From positions 1 through 45,971 of the forward strand of contig CAKZVJ010000051.1 of NCBI GenBank assembly GCA_937923345.1: 45,971 bases of DNA. The letters run 5' to 3'. The notes under the pieces are model-generated. The model was not told the DNA's origin and ran no database searches. It saw only the letters and a list, made by a program, of their open reading frames with translations. Positions 44,441 to 45,971 of this stretch are shown here, piece by piece. A program made the translations under genes and the position numbers. Position 1 is the first letter of the stretch. Each line of letters opens with the position of its first letter. The DNA comes from an uncultured Saprospiraceae bacterium. GTDB taxonomy: Bacteria; Bacteroidota; Bacteroidia; Chitinophagales; Saprospiraceae.

Positions 44441-44631
44441 AATTGTATATTTTTAATTTGTAAGTCCAATTCGCTCGTTGAGAGATGAACTCAATAGTTA
44501 ACATTATAACGCAGAATCAAATTATAAAGTAAGTATGGTTTTCCACAAATTATCAGACGAGATACGGTAAAATCTAGACCAGATAAATAAAAGAAATTGC
44601 TGCAAGTAAGAATTGAACACGTTTTACTAGG

Positions 44632-44780
44632 CGTGACCGCAGGTCTAAGCCCTGCAACTGGAAGGCGCAAGAGACGAGGAGTGGTAGCGTTTCTAACCGA
44701 GCGATTTTTTCATCGCTCGGTTTAGAAGTAGCGAACGATCCGGTCACGGGCATAGCCAAAATATGCCTCGTGGCGGCCCC
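44632..44780. repeat. Structured intergenic repeat, family B
   Basis: Complementary ends CGTGACCG (44632-44639) and CGGTCACG (44741-44748) enclose a GCAGG/CCTGC hairpin and a strong hairpin (CTAACCGAGCGAT at 44693-44705 with ATCGCTCGGTTTAG at 44712-44725, one bulge). A further GGCATA/TATGCC hairpin (44749-44767) and GGGGCC (read on the minus strand) follow. The GC content is much higher than the surroundings. Short reading frames across it are spurious. Confidence 0.65.
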
Positions 44781-44793
44781 ACCTAAACACTAC

Positions 44794-45971
44794 CTAAAAC
44801 TTAGAATCATCGACCCCATCAAGATAGGCCTTGATTGGTTTCATCACCTTGGCAATCGTGCCCTCCTCAAAGGGAGAATCAAGATTCGCAGTCTTGACTA
44901 ATTCCAAAAATGGTTTACTCCCCCCCTCTTTGCACAAGCGTACATAATCGGACCAAGCCGCATCATGATCATCGCGATCTTTCTTCCAAAACTGAAAGGC
45001 ACACACCTGCGCCAAGGTGTAATCAATATAATAAAATGGCGAGGCAAAAATGTGATTTTGACGCTGCCACAATCCTCCTTTCTCCAAAAATGGAATGCCC
45101 GCGTTGTCTCTATGTGGCAAATATTTTTTCTCTATCTCTCTCCATGCTGCATTCCTTTTCCAAATACCACAATGTGGATTCTCATACACGAAATGCTGAA
45201 ATTCATCCACCGCCACACCGTATGGCAAAAACTTGATCGCTCCCTGCAGATGCGCAAATTTATACTTCTCTACATCTTCTTCGAAAAACAATTTCATCCA
45301 AGGCCATGTGAAAAATTCCATGCTCATAGAGTGTATCTCCGCTGCCTCGTAAGTCGGCCAATTGTATTCACTCAGGCCAATCTCTTTGCTAGAAAAAACT
45401 TGGAATGCGTGACCCGCCTCGTGTGTCAATACATCGATGTCCCCACTCGTCCCATTGAAATTAGAAAAGATAAAAGGAGATTTGTAGCCAGAAATGTATG
45501 TGCAATATCCACCCGTTGCCTTGCCCTCTTTATTCACCAAATCCATCAAGTTGTTATCCAACATATAATTGAAAAACGTACCCGTTTCTTTAGACAACTC
45601 TTCATACATTTTTTTGGCGCGTGCTATGATCCAATCCGGATCTCCTTTTGGCTTAGGATTTCCAGATGCGAAAGAATAACTCTCATCGTATATCTTACAA
45701 GAAGGTATTCCCAAGCGCTTGGCTTGACGCTTATATAATTCTGTTGCTACCGGCACGATATGCTCCAAAATCTGTGCACGATAGTTCGCCACATCAGCTG
45801 CATTATAGTCCGAACGAACCATCCGATTGTATCCAAGCTCTACAAAATTTTTATACCCCATAGCCACCGCAATCTCATGACGCGTCTTGACCAACTTGTC
45901 AAAAATCACCTCCATATCACTAGATACTTGGGAATAATAATTCCACTTTGCCTCAGCCGCTGCCTTTCTCG
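44794..45971 (-). CDS. M3-family oligoendopeptidase, N-terminus beyond the window edge
   Basis: The frame is open to the right edge (about 391 residues visible, preceded by a partial codon); full-length relatives have about 560-580 residues, so about 170-190 are missing. The first internal ATG, at 45915, is not the start because WNYYSQVSSD precedes it in frame. Zinc-binding HExxH is in LTHEAGHAFQVFSS with the third ligand in YEAAEIHSMSMEFF about 25 residues on. The C-terminal FASPFYYIDYTLAQVCAFQFW segment is also typical of the PepF-like M3 branch. It hydrolyses short peptides in the cytoplasm. Followed by the family B repeat. Confidence 0.9.
   Translation of the reverse strand, partial: RKAAAEAKWNYYSQVSSDMEVIFDKLVKTRHEIAVAMGYKNFVELGYNRMVRSDYNAADVANYRAQILEHIVPVATELYKRQAKRLGIPSCKIYDESYSFASGNPKPKGDPDWIIARAKKMYEELSKETGTFFNYMLDNNLMDLVNKEGKATGGYCTYISGYKSPFIFSNFNGTSGDIDVLTHEAGHAFQVFSSKEIGLSEYNWPTYEAAEIHSMSMEFFTWPWMKLFFEEDVEKYKFAHLQGAIKFLPYGVAVDEFQHFVYENPHCGIWKRNAAWREIEKKYLPHRDNAGIPFLEKGGLWQRQNHIFASPFYYIDYTLAQVCAFQFWKKDRDDHDAAWSDYVRLCKEGGSKPFLELVKTANLDSPFEEGTIAKVMKPIKAYLDGVDDSKF

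Noticed and set aside
44965..45738. 257-codon open frame on the plus strand
   Set aside because: It is antisense to the M3 peptidase, which has clear zinc-binding and family motifs; the plus-strand product has no recognisable pattern.

Overview
The window looks like a chromosomal segment of a Bacteroidota bacterium, most likely Saprospiria. The grounds are: a type IX secretion (T9SS) cargo protein with a gliding-type C-terminal domain beside a PorP/SprF partner; a T9SS-sorted esterase; lipoproteins and DUF5723-type barrels; near-perfect TAnnTTTG -7 boxes ahead of several genes; few Shine-Dalgarno sequences; and an AT-leaning composition. Taxonomy is an inference from gene content only.

Layout. 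1-5.4 kb: lipA, then a four-helix-bundle (S23-type) gene boxed by inverted AT-rich repeats, a small membrane protein, a structured intergenic repeat, and a HEAT-repeat/cyclophilin lipoprotein coupled to gcvT. 5.4-8.5 kb: a GbsR/MarR-type regulator, a DUF1015 protein and an amidohydrolase. 8.5-14.3 kb (minus strand): a T9SS-sorted esterase, a DUF5723 barrel with a lipoprotein partner, and a beta-CASP metallo-beta-lactamase. 14.3-14.8 kb: a gene-free stretch of structured repeats. 14.9-27.7 kb: a three-gene minus-strand operon of a 3224-residue SprB-like surface protein, PorP/SprF and an OmpA/PD40 protein. 28.1-30.8 kb: gltX with an overlapping small gene, and a polysaccharide deacetylase. 30.8-32.9 kb: an accessory cassette of three small minus-strand genes between two inverted copies of a structured repeat; the middle gene is broken by two one-base homopolymer shifts. 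32.9-36.5 kb: a UvrD-like helicase fused to a Cys-rich PD-(D/E)XK nuclease, and a DUF2237 protein. 36.6-38.0 kb: a REP-associated tyrosine transposase (RAYT) surrounded by palindromes in an ordered, duplicated arrangement. 38.2-44.4 kb: envelope genes (YfhO-type protein, flippase, CrcB, WecA/MraY-type transferase, lipoprotein). 44.6-44.8 kb: another structured repeat. 44.8 kb to the edge: an M3 oligopeptidase truncated at its N-terminus.

How it fits together. The chromosomal backbone is housekeeping (lipoate, glycine cleavage, tRNA charging) and cell-surface biology. The surface operon is a self-contained export set: the adhesin, the SprF-type protein that type B cargo needs, and an OmpA anchor to peptidoglycan. 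The most unusual content lies between the genes: at least four families of structured repeats, one with an evident transposase and one with compensatory changes in its closing stem.
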